The notes beneath the pieces are model-generated. The model had not been told where the DNA came from. It saw only the letters and a list, made by a program, of their open reading frames with translations, and made no database searches. A DNA stretch of 64,000 nt, from the NCBI GenBank assembly GCA_019356535.1, contig CP037918.1, positions 992,001 to 1,056,000 of the forward strand, in the 5' to 3' direction. Position numbers and translations under genes: made by a program. The stretch is from Chromatiaceae bacterium. GTDB taxonomy: Bacteria > Pseudomonadota > Gammaproteobacteria > Chromatiales > Chromatiaceae. Of this stretch, positions 48,231 to 58,908 are shown piece by piece. How positions within the stretch are numbered: position 1 is the first letter of the stretch; the number at the start of each line of letters is the position of its first letter.

Positions 48231-48336
48231 ATGTTCGCGGCGGGGACGCCGCTCCTGCGGTAGGAGGTTTGTTCTCGGGCCGAATGTTCGCGGCGGGGAC
48301 GCCGCTCCTACCGTAGGAGGCCCGTCCCCGGGCCGA
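48231..48336. repeat. Two tandem 53-bp REP-like units
   Basis: 48231-48283 and 48284-48336 both begin ATGTTCGCGGCGGGGACGCC and contain GTAGGAGG...CGGGCCGA. They differ at only a few positions, mostly in the second half. Each is palindromic (GGCGGGGACGCC). A half-copy is at 29443-29470. They lie between pdxH and the end of the helicase gene. Confidence 0.75.
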
Positions 48337-48344
48337 ACCAACGC

Positions 48345-51300
48345 TTACGGCGTCCATTCCCGCCAGGCCCCCAGCAGGGGGAAATACAGCGCCAGGCGCA
48401 CCGGCCGGTCTTCGCGCAGGCGCAGGATGCGGCCGTAGTTCTCCAGCTGCGCCCGGTAGCGTTCCTGTTCGCTGTCGAGGAAGCTGTCGAGGTCGCCGCC
48501 CTGGTGGTCGCCAGTCTTGTAGTCGATGATCCAGCGCACGCCGTCGGCAACGAAGGTGCGGTCGATGACGTATTGCCGGGGCTCACACTGTTCGTCGAGC
48601 ACAGTCATCGGCAGTTCGCAGGCGGCCTGTTCGTGGGCGTCCAGTATCCAGCGGCCGCGTTCATCCTCGAGGGTCTGGCGCAGGGCGCGGGTCACCTTGT
48701 CGGTCGCTTCGTCCAGCGCCTCGGGTGCCACGCCCAGGGTCGCCAGCGCGGTGCGGAAGCGGGGGGGCAGTTCGTCGATGCGCGTCGTTGGCCAGTGTGC
48801 CAGCCCTTCACGGGCGATGCGCTCCAGCCAGCGGTGCACCAGGGTACCGACATGGCGCGCGGTGTCGCCTGCCCACTGGAACTCGATGCCCGGCGCTTCG
48901 CTGGCGGGCGTGGGTGATGGTGCGGCGATGCCGGGCGGTGCGCTCAGTTGCCAGTCGGCGGCGATGCGCTGCTCGCTCACGGGGGCGGCGGGCGCATCTT
49001 CGTCTGCGGTCTCCTCCGGTGGCGTCAGCTCGGCGAAGTGCTGTTCGACGACCGGCCAGAGGGTGGCCAGCAGGCTGCTGCTTTCCGGGTAGGGTTCGCC
49101 CGCCTTTTTCTTGTCCTTCGAAAACTTCACGTGCCCCAGCAGGTGCAGCTGCGATTCGGCGCGGGTCGCGGCCACGTACAGCAGACGCTGCTGTTCGTGG
49201 TCGGCCTTCTGGCGTTCGATCATCTTCAGGTAGTCGACCAGTGGGTCGGCGCCCGCACGGCGGGGGATGGGCGCGATCAGCAGTTCGGTGCCGCCTTCGG
49301 GGTGTGGCAGTTCGTGCCAGTAGAGCAGGCGGGCCTCGTCGTTTCTCGCCTTCCGGCCCAGGCCGGGCAGGATCACGGTGTCGAACTGCAATCCCTTGGA
49401 CTGGTGCAGGGTGGTGAGCAGTACCCGTTCGGCCTCGGGGCGAGTGTCCGGTGGGGCGTAGAGCTCGGCGAGCGCGTTCTCCAGCAGGGACAGGTCCTCT
49501 ATCCCGTGGGGGCCGGCGTGCCGTTCGACCAGCGCGAGGTAGGCCTCGGCGTCCTCGCGTCTTCCAACCACCGCGCCGCCCAGTGCCAGCCAGAAGCCTT
49601 CCAGCCATTCGCGCAGTGGGCGACGGTGGCGGGCGGGCAGTTCCTGCTCGAGCAGGGCGTGCAGGCGTTCGGCGCGCTGCCGGCCGTCGGCGCTCAGGCG
49701 GGCGCGCGCCTGCGGGTCTGCGAGCAGGGTGCGCAGGTGGCGCGGTTCGTCCTCGGCGAGGCGGACGATGTCGTCGAGCGACAGGCCGACCAGCGGCGAG
49801 CGCAGCAGGGCGAGCCAGTGCAGGCGGTCGGCAGGGTGCAGCAGGGCGCGCAGCAGGGCGTGCAGGTCACGCACCGTGGGCTGGTCGGCCAGCGGCGCCA
49901 CCTTGACGGCCTGGTAGGGGATTCCGGCTTCGCCCAGCGCGCGTGCGATCTCCCCGAGGTGCGAGCGGGCGCGTGCCAGGATGGCGACGGTGCCAGAGCT
50001 CTCGGCCAGGCGCTGGCGCACGATCCCGACCACCCGTTCGGCCTCGACACTGACATCCGGTGTGTTCAGGGGATGCACCGTCACCGCCTCGCCGGGCAGC
50101 GCCGGGTGTACCGCCTCCGACGGGGTGTGCGGCATGGCGCCCAGCGCGATGTCCTGGGCTACCGGGAAGATCTGCCGGAAGGCGCTGTTGAACCAGTCGA
50201 CCAGCCCGGCCTGGGAGCGGAAATTGCGCGCCAGGGTGAGCGGCGTGAGTGTGATCTCGCCCAGTTGGCCCTCGAAGGTCTGCAGGAATAGGCTGACCTC
50301 GGCCTTGCGGAAACGGTAGATGGACTGCATGGGGTCGCCGACCAGGAACAGGGTGCGGCCGTCGTCCGGCTGCCAGCCTGCGGTGAGGCGGGTGAGCAGC
50401 TGGTACTGGCCGCTGGAGGTGTCCTGGAACTCGTCCACCAGCAGGTGGTGCAGGCGGTAGTCCAGGCGCAGCGCTGCCTCGCCCGGGGCGTCCGGGGTAC
50501 CCAGGGCGCGCAACGCCCGCTGCTGGATCTCGACGAAGTCGAGCTCGCCGCTGGCCTGGAAGACGAGCAGCAGCTCCGCGGCGGCCAGCCGCAGTACCTG
50601 TGCCAGCGCATCGAGGAGCTGGCGCTGTTCCGCGTCGGGCGGGGTCAGCGGCAGGGTGCGCAGGCTGTGCAGGGCCTCGGCCAGGCCGGGCTCGGCGGCC
50701 AGTGCCTGCAACAGGGCGGTCATCTCGTCCTTGGCCGGGTCCTTGGGCGGAAAGCCCTCGCTCTTGGTCAGCCGCGTGCGGAACACCGGGTCGCTCTTGG
50801 TCAATGCCAGCTCCACCAGCCCCAGCCAGTCGGGCAGGTCTTCCCAGGCGGTGCCGGGCGGGGTGTCGCGCTCGGCCCAGCGCGGCAGCCAGGCGAGCTT
50901 GCCCTCCGGCACGCGCGGCGCGGCGATGTGTGCCAGGCGTACCAGTTCGTCGAGCCGATCCGGCGGAATCCGTTGCGTGCTCAGCGCGATGTGATACTCG
51001 ATCTGGTCGCGCAGTACCTGCGCCATGTGTTCGGGGTCGGCGTCGAGGTGCGGCAACCACTGGTCGCGCTTGCTCAGCATGTCCACCAGCAGCTCCTCGA
51101 GGCGCCCGAGGCGGTTGTGCAGGTGGCGCAATACGGTCTGCAGGGCGGGGCCGATGTCCTCGTCGCCCAGGCGCGCGAGCAGCTGGCGCGCGGCTTCCCG
51201 GTAGAGCGGGCGGGCGTCCTCGCGGGCGTGGGGTGCGCTGCCCAGGCGGCTGAGTACCGGCATCTGCCCAGCCAGGCTGGCGGCCAGGCTGTCGAAGGTG

Positions 51301-51647
51301 AGCACGCGCAGGCGGTTGGGGTTGTCGGTGAGCTGCCAGTCGCGCTCGGCGTCGCGCGCCAGCGCGGCACGGGCCAGCTCCCAGGTGCGTTGCGCCCATT
51401 CGGCCTCGGGGCGATCGCCGCGCGCCTTGTGCAGCGCGGCGAGGATGCGCTCACGCATCTCGCCGGCGGCCTTGCGGGTGAAGGTGATGGCGAGGATCTG
51501 TTCGGGCTCCTCGACGCCGGCGAGCAGGCGCAGGAAGCGCTGGGTGAGCAGCTCGGTCTTACCCGAGCCGGCCGGCGCCTGGACGATGAACGAGCGGGTG
51601 GGATCGAGCGCGAGTTCGCGCGCCCGGGCGTCGTCGATACAGGTCAT
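48345..51647 (-). CDS. UvrD/RecB-type helicase-nuclease (AddA-like)
   Basis: 1100 aa, superfamily 1 helicase: Walker A QAPAGSGKTELLTQ, motif Ia TFTRKAAGEM, motif II LLVDEFQDTS, motif III LVGDPMQSIYRFRKAE, motif IV LARNFRS, motif V TLHQSKGLQFDTVI, motif VI YVAATRA. A C-terminal nuclease domain of the RecB/AddA kind has RWIIDYKTG followed by Q-x3-Y (QLENYG). Together with the adjacent nuclease it should form a double-strand-break resection complex analogous to AddAB. The ATG overlaps the stop of that gene. Confidence 0.9.
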   Translation of the reverse strand: MTCIDDARARELALDPTRSFIVQAPAGSGKTELLTQRFLRLLAGVEEPEQILAITFTRKAAGEMRERILAALHKARGDRPEAEWAQRTWELARAALARDAERDWQLTDNPNRLRVLTFDSLAASLAGQMPVLSRLGSAPHAREDARPLYREAARQLLARLGDEDIGPALQTVLRHLHNRLGRLEELLVDMLSKRDQWLPHLDADPEHMAQVLRDQIEYHIALSTQRIPPDRLDELVRLAHIAAPRVPEGKLAWLPRWAERDTPPGTAWEDLPDWLGLVELALTKSDPVFRTRLTKSEGFPPKDPAKDEMTALLQALAAEPGLAEALHSLRTLPLTPPDAEQRQLLDALAQVLRLAAAELLLVFQASGELDFVEIQQRALRALGTPDAPGEAALRLDYRLHHLLVDEFQDTSSGQYQLLTRLTAGWQPDDGRTLFLVGDPMQSIYRFRKAEVSLFLQTFEGQLGEITLTPLTLARNFRSQAGLVDWFNSAFRQIFPVAQDIALGAMPHTPSEAVHPALPGEAVTVHPLNTPDVSVEAERVVGIVRQRLAESSGTVAILARARSHLGEIARALGEAGIPYQAVKVAPLADQPTVRDLHALLRALLHPADRLHWLALLRSPLVGLSLDDIVRLAEDEPRHLRTLLADPQARARLSADGRQRAERLHALLEQELPARHRRPLREWLEGFWLALGGAVVGRREDAEAYLALVERHAGPHGIEDLSLLENALAELYAPPDTRPEAERVLLTTLHQSKGLQFDTVILPGLGRKARNDEARLLYWHELPHPEGGTELLIAPIPRRAGADPLVDYLKMIERQKADHEQQRLLYVAATRAESQLHLLGHVKFSKDKKKAGEPYPESSSLLATLWPVVEQHFAELTPPEETADEDAPAAPVSEQRIAADWQLSAPPGIAAPSPTPASEAPGIEFQWAGDTARHVGTLVHRWLERIAREGLAHWPTTRIDELPPRFRTALATLGVAPEALDEATDKVTRALRQTLEDERGRWILDAHEQAACELPMTVLDEQCEPRQYVIDRTFVADGVRWIIDYKTGDHQGGDLDSFLDSEQERYRAQLENYGRILRLREDRPVRLALYFPLLGAWREWTP

Positions 51648-54301
51648 TCCGATGCCTCCCCGTCCGGGTTGCCGATGCGGCAGAAACCACCCAGATCGCA
51701 GTGCCGGCAGGTATCGGCATCGCGTGGGGCGATCTCGGCGCGGCCTTCGAGTACCTCGCGGGCTAGTCCCTCGAGGCGCTCACGCCAGTCTTGCAGGGTC
51801 TGCTCCCAGTCGTCGGGGACGTGGACGTTTTTCGCCCTGCCGCTGGCCCCTGGCAGCAGGTCCGCTTCCGCGCAAAGCCCGAGGAAGCGTGTCTGCTCGC
51901 CATCCGGGTGGATGTGCGCCAGTACCGCGCCGGCGACCGGGGGGTGGTGCACGGCATACAGCGGCACCTGGGGCTCGGGCAGGCGCTCGGCCTCCCAGTC
52001 GGGGAGGCGGGTGCCGCGTCCGGTCTTGTAGTCGATGACGATGCGGCGGCCGTCGTCGAGCGCGTCGATGCGGTCGGCGCGCACGCGCAGCGGCAGCCCG
52101 GCCAGCTCGAGGGTCTCGCGGACCTCGCGCGAGACCACGCGGAAGGGGGCGGGACGGCGGCGCTCGTGATCCAGCCATTCCAGGGCTCGTTCGGTAAGGC
52201 GTTCGACCTCGAGCACCTTCAGCGGCCCCTCGAACAGGTCCGGCCGGTCGCGGCCCAGCTCGGTCACGGTCTCTTCGGCCAGGGCGCGCAGGCGGTTGCG
52301 CAGCACCTCGGCAGGTTGTGCGGCCAGGGTCTGCGAGTCACCCAGCTCGCCCCAGATATGCTCGAGCAGCCGGTGCAGCATCTGGCCGCTGAGCCAGGGA
52401 GGCGGCGCGAAGTCCGGCTCGGGCAGCGCCTCGGCGCCCAGTCGGTGCCGCGCCAGGGCGCGGAAGGGGCAGGCGCTCTGGTCGTCGAGCAGGGCGGTGC
52501 CGCCGCGCGGTGGCGCCGCCGGTGGCAGGTGGCCGGGGAGCGGCAGGGGGACGCTGTGGCCGTGCCGGGCCGCCTCGTACAGGGGATCGGTGATGGCGAA
52601 GTCGGGTGCCGTCTCGTCGATGGTGGCGATCAGCGGACTGGGCGTGAGCTGCTTGTCATCTTCGGTCTCGGCATGGCTGATCCAGATCTCGCGCGCACCG
52701 TCGAGCAGACGCCCGGTGAGCTCGTGGGCGAAGCGCAGTTCACGCGCGGCCGAGCTGTGCGGCATGTCGTGGGCGCGTTGCAGATCGGCAGGTAACAGGG
52801 GGTTGGGCGCAGGGGCCGGCGGCCAGGTGGCGTCGTCCAGACCGAGCAGCCAGAGGCCGTCGAAGCGCAGGTCGGCGGCCTCCAGCATGCCGAGTACCTG
52901 CACACCGCCCGTGCGGCCCTGTGGCTGGTAATCGGTGTCACGACACAGGCGGGCGAAGCGTTCCAGCGCCTGTTCCAGGTTCATGTGCGTGCGCACCTGC
53001 GCGAGGTGTGAAAACTCGCTGATTGCCTGGCGCAGGCGCTGGGCCTGCTGGTACTCGGCGCTGTCCAGCAACTTGGGAGGCCCTGGCCAGCCCCAGGCCT
53101 CGATCAGGCGCAGCAGGTGGCCGGCCCAGGCGTTGGGCGAGTCTTGCGGGGGCAGTTCGTCGACCACGGCCTGAACGGCCTCGAGGTGTTCGATCAGCCG
53201 GGGACTGGCGGCCGGGTCGCCCGGCGCGCGGCGACGGGCCTCGCTCAGCAGGCGGTGGCGGTCGAGCCGCGGGCGGCCCGATTCGCGCAGCACGCGGTCG
53301 AGCGCGGCGCGGGCATCGGCCTCCTCGGGCATGCCGCCGAGGAAGGGCGAGCGCAGCAGCTGGCCGATCTCGTGCAGCGGCAGCTCGCCCCGGCGGCACA
53401 GCCGCAGCGCCAGCAACAGGTGGGCGACCACCGGCCAGTCGGCCAGTGGTCGGCCCAGCGAGATGTCGAAGCGCGGGCGGGGTGTGCGCCCCGGGAGCAG
53501 GCCTGCGGGGTCGAGCAGGCGGCCCAGCCAGCGCGCCAGGCGGTCGCGGTGGACCGACAGAGCCGGGCTGATGATCGCCAGCCGGGCGTTCGGGTCCTGC
53601 TCGAGCCGGGTGCGCGCCCAGCAGGCGGCGGCCTGGCATTCGGCCTCGGCATCGCGGCACGGCAGGCGTCGGATCACCGCGTCGAGCGGCCGCGGTCGCC
53701 AGGTCTCGACCTGGCAGCCGCGCTCGCGCAGCCGTTCGTGCAGCGCCTGCTGCATGGGCGTGAACTGGTCGAAGCCGGCCAGCAGCAGGCGCCGGGGCAG
53801 TGGCGGCGCCGCTTCGTGGGCCAGCGCGTTCTCTGTTTCGCCGGGCAGCTCGGCGGCGGTCAGCCAGCGGTTGCGTTGCAGGATCTCCTGCAGACGCTGG
53901 CCCCAGATGAGCAGCTGCGTGGCCTCCTCGTCGTGACGGTCGGCCAGCACCGACAGGGGCAGTCGCCAGTCGTGCAGCAATTGCCAGGCCTGGCGGGCGC
54001 TGCGTGCTGCCGCGGGTACGTCGAGCAGCGGATCCTCGCGCTGGGCGTGGCGGATGATGTCTTCCCACAGCAGGCTCTCCTGGTGGGGATCGAGCAGGGC
54101 GCGGTCACACAGGCCGCGATCGACCAGTTCGTCGTACAGGCCGCGCAGCCAGGCGTTCCAGGAGACGATGTGCGGGCTGTCCCAGACGGTCAGCCCGGCA
54201 GCGCGCTGGCGGGCGTCGTGGGCCTGGCGCAGGGCGCGTGCCAGGCGGTTGTTGACGGTCAGCAGCAGGGTGCCGGCGTCGAGCTCGGGCAGGTCTTCCA
54301 T
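51644..54301 (-). CDS. PD-(D/E)XK nuclease / AddB-like DNA repair protein
   Basis: 885 aa. The N-terminal half has a helicase-like fold without a Walker A motif, as in AddB. The C-terminal nuclease shows VRADRIDALDDGRRIVIDYKTG. Cysteines at SACPFRAL and the final TCRHCDLGGFC are spaced like the iron-sulfur cluster of AddB nucleases. It corresponds to the proteobacterial 'probable DNA repair protein' family found beside UvrD-type helicases. Translationally coupled to the helicase downstream. Confidence 0.87.
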   Translation of the reverse strand: MEDLPELDAGTLLLTVNNRLARALRQAHDARQRAAGLTVWDSPHIVSWNAWLRGLYDELVDRGLCDRALLDPHQESLLWEDIIRHAQREDPLLDVPAAARSARQAWQLLHDWRLPLSVLADRHDEEATQLLIWGQRLQEILQRNRWLTAAELPGETENALAHEAAPPLPRRLLLAGFDQFTPMQQALHERLRERGCQVETWRPRPLDAVIRRLPCRDAEAECQAAACWARTRLEQDPNARLAIISPALSVHRDRLARWLGRLLDPAGLLPGRTPRPRFDISLGRPLADWPVVAHLLLALRLCRRGELPLHEIGQLLRSPFLGGMPEEADARAALDRVLRESGRPRLDRHRLLSEARRRAPGDPAASPRLIEHLEAVQAVVDELPPQDSPNAWAGHLLRLIEAWGWPGPPKLLDSAEYQQAQRLRQAISEFSHLAQVRTHMNLEQALERFARLCRDTDYQPQGRTGGVQVLGMLEAADLRFDGLWLLGLDDATWPPAPAPNPLLPADLQRAHDMPHSSAARELRFAHELTGRLLDGAREIWISHAETEDDKQLTPSPLIATIDETAPDFAITDPLYEAARHGHSVPLPLPGHLPPAAPPRGGTALLDDQSACPFRALARHRLGAEALPEPDFAPPPWLSGQMLHRLLEHIWGELGDSQTLAAQPAEVLRNRLRALAEETVTELGRDRPDLFEGPLKVLEVERLTERALEWLDHERRRPAPFRVVSREVRETLELAGLPLRVRADRIDALDDGRRIVIDYKTGRGTRLPDWEAERLPEPQVPLYAVHHPPVAGAVLAHIHPDGEQTRFLGLCAEADLLPGASGRAKNVHVPDDWEQTLQDWRERLEGLAREVLEGRAEIAPRDADTCRHCDLGGFCRIGNPDGEASE

Positions 54302-54315
54302 GGGGCAGTGTCCGG

Positions 54316-54915
54316 TCAGTCGGCCAGTCGGCGGTCGGGGCGCAGCCAGGCGTACAGCGCCAGTGCGGTCAGTGCCCCCAGGGTGTCGGCCAGCATGTCC
54401 TTCTGGGCGTCCCAGACATCACCTTGCGAGCCGAGGAATTCGATACCTGCATTGCCACCGTAGTAGACCGCGAACAGCCACTCGATGATCTCGTAGGCGG
54501 CGGCGATGGCCATGATCAGCAGCAGGCCGAACAGGCCGGCGAGCAGTGGCCGGCACTGACGGGTGCGCAGCAGCCACTCGGTCATGGCGAAGGCGTAGAA
54601 GCCGACCGAGAAGTGGCCGATGCGGTCGAAATGGTTGCGCTGCGAGCCGATCAGTTCGTTGAACCAGTCGAAGGGCACGTGCGCGAAGGTGTAGTGTGCG
54701 CCCACGGTGTGCGTGAACAGCCACACCGCCATCAGCAGGTAGGCGGTATTGCTGAAGCGGAAGCGCGGGTAGAGCCAGATCAGCCCGCCGAACACCAGCA
54801 GGATGGGGACGATCTCGGCGATCCACACATCGCGCGCCGCCGGGGCGATGCCCGACCAGACGATCAGTGCAGTCAGTGCCAGGGCAAGCAGCTGGGGCAG
54901 GCGGTCGGTGAACAT
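54316..54915 (-). CDS. DUF2238 inner-membrane protein (YjdF-like)
   Basis: 199 aa with five to six transmembrane helices. Family features: FTHTVGAHYTFAHVPFDWFNELIG, NHFDRIGHFSVGFYAF and the C-terminal DVWDAQKDMLADTLGAL. Function unknown. It lies 14 bases upstream of the AddB-like gene on the same strand and is probably its operon leader. Confidence 0.88.
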   Translation of the reverse strand: MFTDRLPQLLALALTALIVWSGIAPAARDVWIAEIVPILLVFGGLIWLYPRFRFSNTAYLLMAVWLFTHTVGAHYTFAHVPFDWFNELIGSQRNHFDRIGHFSVGFYAFAMTEWLLRTRQCRPLLAGLFGLLLIMAIAAAYEIIEWLFAVYYGGNAGIEFLGSQGDVWDAQKDMLADTLGALTALALYAWLRPDRRLAD

Positions 54916-54946
54916 GCGGGCATTGTAGCAGGGGGCAGTGCACGGG

Positions 54947-55037
54947 GCCCCCTCCCGGCCTCCCCCGCAAGCGGGGGAGGGGTTTGTCGAGGCATTTTTC
55001 GAAAATCTTGGCGTCCCTTGCAGTTGGTTTTTTGCTC
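54947..55037. repeat. Long form of the dispersed intergenic repeat, copy B
   Basis: Same modules as 48089-48188 in the same order: GCCCCCTCCCGG, CCTCCCCCGCAAGCGGGGGAGG, GTCGAGGCATTTTTCGAAAATCTTGGCGT and TTGCAGTTGGTTTTTTGC, with about 9 bases deleted. Located between divergent genes (DUF2238 and prfB). Confidence 0.75.
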
Positions 55038-55190
55038 ACCGATCGACCGCTGTGGTTTGTACCCTCTTCCGGGGAGAGGGCCGGGATGCGGGGAGAAGGG
55101 AATTCGTCGGAAACGTCGATCAATCGATTGTTGTAGAATCGCCGGCTTGTTCCGGGCCGAGGCCCGTTGCGCCATGAACACGAGGATGCC

Positions 55191-56295
55191 ATGCAGGACA
55201 TCGATATCAATGCCATCACCCACCGGATTGCCGACCTTCGAGGGCGTGTGGACGCCCTGAGGGGGTATCTTTGACTACGAGACGAAGCAGGAGCGTCTCG
55301 AAGAAGTCCTCGGCGAGCTAGAGGATCCCGATGTCTGGAACGACCCCGAGCGCGCACAGGCGCTGGGCAAGGAGCGTGCCCTGCTCGAGAACGTGGTCGG
55401 CGGCATCGACGAGCTCACAGCTGGTCTGAGCGACGCCGCCGATCTGCTGGAGATGGCGGTCGAGGAGAACGACGAGGACACCATCAATGCGGTGGCCGAG
55501 GACGTGGACGGTTACGAGAAGCGGGTGGCCGAGCTGGAGTTCCAGCGCATGTTCTCCGGCGAGATGGACGCGGCCAACGCCTTCCTTGATATCCAGGCCG
55601 GTTCCGGCGGCACCGAGGCGCAGGACTGGGCAGAGATGCTGCTGCGCATGTACCTGCGCTGGGGTGAGGCGCACGGCTTCAAGACCGAGCTGATGGAGGT
55701 TTCGCCCGGCGAGGTGGCGGGCATCAAGTCGGCCACTGTGCGCTTCGAGGGCCCCTATGCCTATGGCTGGCTGCGCACCGAGACCGGGGTGCACCGGCTG
55801 GTGCGCAAGTCGCCCTTCGACTCGGGCAACCGTCGGCACACCTCCTTCGCGGCGGTGTTCGTGTCGCCCGAGATCGACGATTCCATCGATATCGAGATCA
55901 ACCCGGCGGACCTGCGCATCGACGTCTACCGGGCCTCGGGCGCGGGCGGCCAGCACGTCAACCGGACCGAGTCGGCGGTGCGTATCACGCACAATCCGAC
56001 CGGCATCGTGGTGCAGTGTCAGAACGACCGTTCGCAGCACAAGAACAAGGACCAGGCCATGAAGCAGCTCAAGGCCAAGCTCTACGAGCTGGAGATGCAG
56101 AAGCGCCGCGAGCAGGCTCAGGCCATCGAGGAAACCAAGTCCGACATCGGCTGGGGCAGTCAGATCCGTTCCTATGTGCTCGACCAGTCGCGCATCAAGG
56201 ACCTGCGTACCGGGGTCGAGACCGGCAACACCCAGGCCGTGCTCGACGGTGGCCTGGACATGTTCATCGAGGCTAGCCTGAAGAGCGGGCTGTGA
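55191..56295 (+). CDS. prfB: Peptide chain release factor 2, with programmed +1 frameshift
   Basis: Release factor for UGA and UAA, 367 aa if the frameshift is read. The first 27 codons end at an in-frame TGA (55272-55274) inside the classic signal AGGGGGTATCTTTGAC (internal Shine-Dalgarno AGGGGG, slip codon CTT, stop TGA). After skipping one base the frame continues at GAC TAC GAG to 56295. The RF2 anticodon motif SPF (KSPFDSGN) and the catalytic GGQ ([14 protein letters not shown]) are intact. ATG 55191 is preceded by GAGG. A TAGAAT hexamer at 55134-55139 may be its -10 element. This is functional autoregulation, not a broken gene. Confidence 0.97.
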
Positions 56296-56357
56296 ATTTT
56301 CATTTCTGAACGAGCGCGCGGGCCGGCGACCCGTGCGCCCGGTGGTTGGTGAATTCC

Positions 56358-57839
<1,482 letters not shown>

Positions 57840-57939
57840 GTCCGGACGCGACGCCGCTTCCCGCCGGGGCTTGCTGGCCCCTGGCGGCGGGCACCTGTAA
57901 GATAGACGGTCAGCTCAAGAGTGACCCTAAGCATCGCCC

Positions 57940-58899
57940 ATGAACCTCGATTTTCTCGACTTCGAACAGCCGATCGCCGAACTGCAGGCCAAGATCGAAG
58001 AACTGCGGTTGGTCGGTAGTGACAACGAGATCAACATTCAGGAAGAGATCGAAAAGCTCGAGAGCAAGTCGCGCTCGCTGACCGAATCCATCTTCGCCAA
58101 GCTCACGCCCTGGCAGATCTCGCAACTGGCGCGCCACCCGCTGCGGCCATACACCCTGGACTACATCGAGCGCATCGTCGATGACTTCGAGGAGCTGCAC
58201 GGCGACCGCGCCTTTGCCGACGACCACGCCATCGTTGGTGGCCTGGGACGCATCGATGGTCGCGCGGTGATGATCATCGGACACCAGAAGGGACGTGACA
58301 CCACCGAGAAGATCTATCGCAATTTCGGCATGCCGCGGCCCGAGGGCTACCGCAAGGCATTGCGGCTGATGAAGCTGGCCGAGCGTTTCCGCATCCCGGT
58401 GGTCACCTTCATCGACACGCCTGGCGCCTATCCCGGCATCGGTGCCGAGGAACGCGGCCAGTCCGAGGCCATCGCCCGCAACCTGTGGGAGATGTCGGCA
58501 CTGCGCACGCCTATCGTTGCCACCGTGATCGGTGAGGGCGGTTCAGGCGGCGCCCTGGCCATCAGTGTGGCCGACAAGCTGATGATGCTGGAGTACGCCA
58601 CCTACTCGGTGATCTCGCCCGAGGGCTGTGCCTCCATCCTTTGGAAGGATGCCGAGAAGGCGCCGCTGGCCGCCGAGGCCATGGCCATTACTTCCAAGCA
58701 CCTCAAGAGCCACGGCTTGATCGACGATATCGTCCCTGAGCCGCTGGGTGGCGCGCACCGTGACCCCGAGCAGATGGCGCGCAACCTGCGCAATGCCTTG
58801 GTGCAGACGCTCGACAACCTGGCCGCCGAACCCCTGGACCGCCTGCTCGAACACCGCTATGAGCGCCTGATGTCCTACGGCATGGTCGCCAACGGCTGA
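57940..58899 (+). CDS. accA: Acetyl-CoA carboxylase carboxyltransferase subunit alpha
   Basis: 319 aa, standard length. First committed step of fatty-acid synthesis together with Acc[23 protein letters not shown], the oxyanion-hole region [13 protein letters not shown], and [12 protein letters not shown] are characteristic. It stands on the same strand as tilS with 9 bases between them. Confidence 0.97.
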   Translation: MNLDFLDFEQPIAELQAKIEELRLVGSDNEINIQEEIEKLESKSRSLTESIFAKLTPWQISQLARHPLRPYTLDYIERIVDDFEELHGDRAFADDHAIVGGLGRIDGRAVMIIGHQKGRDTTEKIYRNFGMPRPEGYRKALRLMKLAERFRIPVVTFIDTPGAYPGIGAEERGQSEAIARNLWEMSALRTPIVATVIGEGGSGGALAISVADKLMMLEYATYSVISPEGCASILWKDAEKAPLAAEAMAITSKHLKSHGLIDDIVPEPLGGAHRDPEQMARNLRNALVQTLDNLAAEPLDRLLEHRYERLMSYGMVANG

Positions 58900-58908
58900 C
58901 CCTTCCCC

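Noticed and set aside
55393..56295. prfB as a short gene starting at 55393
   Set aside because: The real start is ATG 55191 with a programmed +1 frameshift at 55272; the shorter frame lacks the N-terminal domain.
57845..57900. Terminator after lysS (CCCGCC...GGCGGCGGG palindrome)
   Set aside because: The stem is strong but no T run follows, so intrinsic termination is not supported.
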